Shown here: piece by piece, positions 14,863-16,605 of the stretch
Layout of the letters: each line of letters begins with the position of its first letter
Numbering within the stretch: position 1 is the first letter of the stretch
Source of the DNA: Alphaproteobacteria bacterium
GTDB lineage: Bacteria; Pseudomonadota; Alphaproteobacteria; Puniceispirillales; Puniceispirillaceae
NCBI GenBank assembly: GCA_011525265.1
Contig: WTHV01000103.1
Coordinates: forward strand, 11,845-28,449
Length of the DNA: 16,605 nucleotides
Direction: 5' to 3'
Notes under the pieces: generated by a model
Seen by the model: the letters and a program-made list of their open reading frames with translations, nothing else
What the model was told of the DNA's origin: nothing
Databases searched by the model: none
Program-made: the position numbers and the translations under genes

Positions 14863-15603
14863 ATGTCATCTTCAACAAAAAGCGATAAGTATCTGTATAA
14901 CCGCGTTCTCTTAAAAATTTCTGGCGAATCTCTTATGGGCAAGCAAGCCTATGGGATTGACACCGAGATGGTAAACCGTGTCGCGGGCGAGATTGCTGAT
15001 GTGATTGCGCAAGGCATCCAAGTATGTCTTGTCATTGGCGGGGGCAATATTTTCCGCGGAGTGTCTGGCGCGGCGGCTGGTATGGAGCGCGCGACAGGTG
15101 ACTATATGGGTATGCTTGCAACTGTGATGAATGCGCTTGCGATGCAAAACGCCCTTGAAAAAATAGACGTGCCAGTGCGCGTTATGTCAGCTTTGCCGAT
15201 TAGTGCTGTGTGTGAGCCCTATATCAGGCGGCGTGCTATGCGCCATATGGAAAAAGGGCGCGTTGTCATTTTTGCCGCAGGGACAGGGAACCCGTTTTTC
15301 ACAACAGACACAGCCGCCGCTTTGCGCGCGTCTGAGATGAATTGTAATGCGCTGTTAAAGGGGACACGCGTTGATGGGGTCTATGATAGTGACCCTGAAA
15401 AAAATCCCGATGCTAAGCGCTATGATAGTTTGAATTATATGGAAGTTCTATCACGCGATTTGAAAGTGATGGATGCGTCTGCTATCTCACTAGCACGTGA
15501 GAATTCTATTCCGATTTTGGTCTTTTCAATCACTGAATCTGGTGGTTTTGATGCTGTTTTAAAGCATGAAGGGCCTTACACAATTGTTGAAGAACAAAGC
15601 TAG
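14863..15603 (+). CDS. pyrH: Uridylate kinase (UMP kinase)
   Basis: PyrH phosphorylates UMP to UDP with ATP, feeding pyrimidine nucleotide supply. It is of the amino-acid-kinase fold, hexameric in relatives. Visible motifs in 246 residues are VLLKISGESLMG (15-26, phosphate binding, Lys18), VIGGGNIFRG (57-66), GDYMGMLATVMNALAMQ (79-95), GTGNPFFTTDTAA (140-152, UMP/acceptor contact) and LLKGTRVDGVYDSDP (164-178). AAAGGA at 14846-14851 precedes the ATG by 11 bases. It leads pyrH-frr-uppS; frr begins 20 bases after its stop. Confidence 0.97.
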   Translation: MSSSTKSDKYLYNRVLLKISGESLMGKQAYGIDTEMVNRVAGEIADVIAQGIQVCLVIGGGNIFRGVSGAAAGMERATGDYMGMLATVMNALAMQNALEKIDVPVRVMSALPISAVCEPYIRRRAMRHMEKGRVVIFAAGTGNPFFTTDTAAALRASEMNCNALLKGTRVDGVYDSDPEKNPDAKRYDSLNYMEVLSRDLKVMDASAISLARENSIPILVFSITESGGFDAVLKHEGPYTIVEEQS

Positions 15604-15623
15604 ATTTTTCAAAGGAGTTCACA

Positions 15624-16181
15624 ATGTCTAACCTTGATATGGATGATGTCAAACGCCGCATGGATGCGTCTGTTGCGAATTTTGCAACCGAATTAAGTGG
15701 TTTGCGTGCCGGCCGCGCCTCAACTGCCATGCTAGAGCCTGTATCTGTTGATGCTTATGGTGCGCGTATGCCGATTAATCAGGTGGCAAATATTTCTGTG
15801 CCAGAGCCTCGTTTGCTGACTGTGTCTGTTTGGGATGCTGGCCTTGTAGCGGCAACCGAAAAGGCCATTCGTGATTCTGGCCTTGGTTTGAACCCCATGG
15901 CAGAGGGCAATGTTATTCGTGTGGCTGTGCCTGACCTTTCAGAAGACCGCCGCAAAGAGCTTGTTAAAGTAGCTGGCAAATATGGTGAGGCGGCACGGGT
16001 GGCTGTGCGCAATGTGCGTCGTGATGCGATTGAGACGGTTCGTAAAGATGAGAAAAACTCTACAATCTCTGAAGATGAACGTCACGGTTTTGAAGGCACA
16101 ATTCAAAAAGCAACAGACGAGTTTATTGCAAAAATTGATGCGATGGTTGCTGAAAAAGAAAAAGACATCACACAAGTCTAG
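15624..16181 (+). CDS. frr: Ribosome recycling factor
   Basis: RRF acts with EF-G to split the ribosome after termination. The 185 residues match the family exactly (185 in E. coli). The start region RRMDASVANFATELSGLRAG, the ARMPINQVANISVPEPR loop of the beta domain, and the C-terminal helix EAARVAVRNVRRDA with the conserved Arg pair are all present. The ribosome binding site AAAGGAG (15611-15617) is near perfect and well placed, stronger than those of its neighbours. It sits 20 bases after pyrH and 11 bases before uppS. Confidence 0.98.
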   Translation: MSNLDMDDVKRRMDASVANFATELSGLRAGRASTAMLEPVSVDAYGARMPINQVANISVPEPRLLTVSVWDAGLVAATEKAIRDSGLGLNPMAEGNVIRVAVPDLSEDRRKELVKVAGKYGEAARVAVRNVRRDAIETVRKDEKNSTISEDERHGFEGTIQKATDEFIAKIDAMVAEKEKDITQV

Positions 16182-16192
16182 GGTACTGTCTT

Positions 16193-16605
16193 ATGACGCT
16201 GCAACATATCGCAATTATTATGGATGGCAATCGACGTTGGGCAAAGCGGCGTCGATTTGATGTGTTGCGCGGCCATAGTACAGGTACGAATACTTTAAAA
16301 GATATTGCACGTCATGCGCATCAAACTGGCGTAAAATATCTGACGACCTTTGCTTTTTCAACAGAGAATTGGCGCCGTCCAAAGGTTGAAGTCACAGGCC
16401 TGATTGAGTTGATGAGGCGGTTCTTGATGCAAGATCTAGACACGCTTATGACAGATAATGTGAGATTGCGCATCATTGGTGATTTGTCTCCCTTTGATGC
16501 TGATTTGCAAAACTTATTTCAAGAAGCTGTGTCTCTTACTAGTCAGAATACAGGCCTTAACCTTACGATTGCTGTCAATTATGGGGGGCAGCAAGATTTC
16601 CTCCA
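16193..16605 (+). CDS. uppS: Undecaprenyl diphosphate synthase, N-terminal part (3' end outside window)
   Basis: UppS adds eight isopentenyl units in cis to farnesyl diphosphate, making the C55 carrier of peptidoglycan and O-antigen precursors at the membrane. The first 137 codons are in the window. The P-loop-like MDGNRRWAK with the catalytic Asp (residue 11), GHSTG, FAFSTENWRRP and RLRIIGD are clear. At the right edge the usual NYGGR motif reads NYGGQQDF. The start ATG follows AGGG (within 16180-16184) with a weak ribosome binding site, 11 bases after the frr stop. The C-terminal RxGGExRxSNF segment is not in the window. The order frr-uppS, usually followed by cdsA in this class, supports the call. 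Confidence 0.93.
   Translation, partial: MTLQHIAIIMDGNRRWAKRRRFDVLRGHSTGTNTLKDIARHAHQTGVKYLTTFAFSTENWRRPKVEVTGLIELMRRFLMQDLDTLMTDNVRLRIIGDLSPFDADLQNLFQEAVSLTSQNTGLNLTIAVNYGGQQDFL

Noticed and set aside
1..16605. Search for CRISPR arrays, tRNA or rRNA genes, IS elements, phage genes or defence systems
   Set aside because: No repeat-spacer pattern, tRNA-like cloverleaf, transposase or integrase motif, or foreign-looking island was seen by eye on either strand.

Overview
The window is a stretch of housekeeping chromosome from an alphaproteobacterium of moderate G+C. The gene content and order (recO, parC, bpt and hemB on the opposite strand, then proS-lolC-lolD-dnaE, then rpsB-tsf-pyrH-frr-uppS) are typical of that class. 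Several details agree: a short prolyl-tRNA synthetase without the editing insertion, a magnesium-type HemB, and a Bpt-type leucyltransferase. The base composition and protein style would fit a marine lineage such as SAR116, but that is a guess; no rRNA or other marker here decides it.

Layout: (1) 1-546, the 3' part of recO, then parC (585-2807), both on +. (2) 2831-4606, an apparent hemB-bpt operon on -, converging on parC. (3) 4607-4760, a divergent promoter region with a TATAAT box facing right and a distant inverted repeat. (4) 4776-5822, a 3-hydroxyisobutyryl-CoA hydrolase-type gene (valine breakdown), then proS. (5) 7277-12661, lolC-lolD-dnaE, joined by stop/start overlaps. (6) 12662-13660, a leader that can fold into a structured RNA, then rpsB with a repetitive Ala/Glu tail. 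(7) 13661-14716, an intrinsic hairpin between rpsB and tsf, then tsf, closed by a strong terminator. (8) 14863 to the end, pyrH-frr-uppS, with uppS running off the right edge. No gap without a gene exceeds about 180 bases.

Together the genes cover DNA repair, replication and decatenation (recO, parC, dnaE), tRNA charging and translation (proS, rpsB, tsf, frr), N-degron tagging (bpt), heme synthesis (hemB), UMP phosphorylation (pyrH), lipoprotein export (lolC, lolD) and the lipid carrier for the cell wall (uppS). I found no mobile element, phage, CRISPR array, tRNA, rRNA, defence locus or biosynthetic cluster. No wholly new system is evident. The points most worth a second look are in the non-coding DNA and at small scale: a pseudoknot-capable rpsB leader, an exact 12-base two-unit repeat (ABBABA) coding the S2 tail, an attenuator-like hairpin before tsf, and a micro-ORF whose stop overlaps the hydrolase start.
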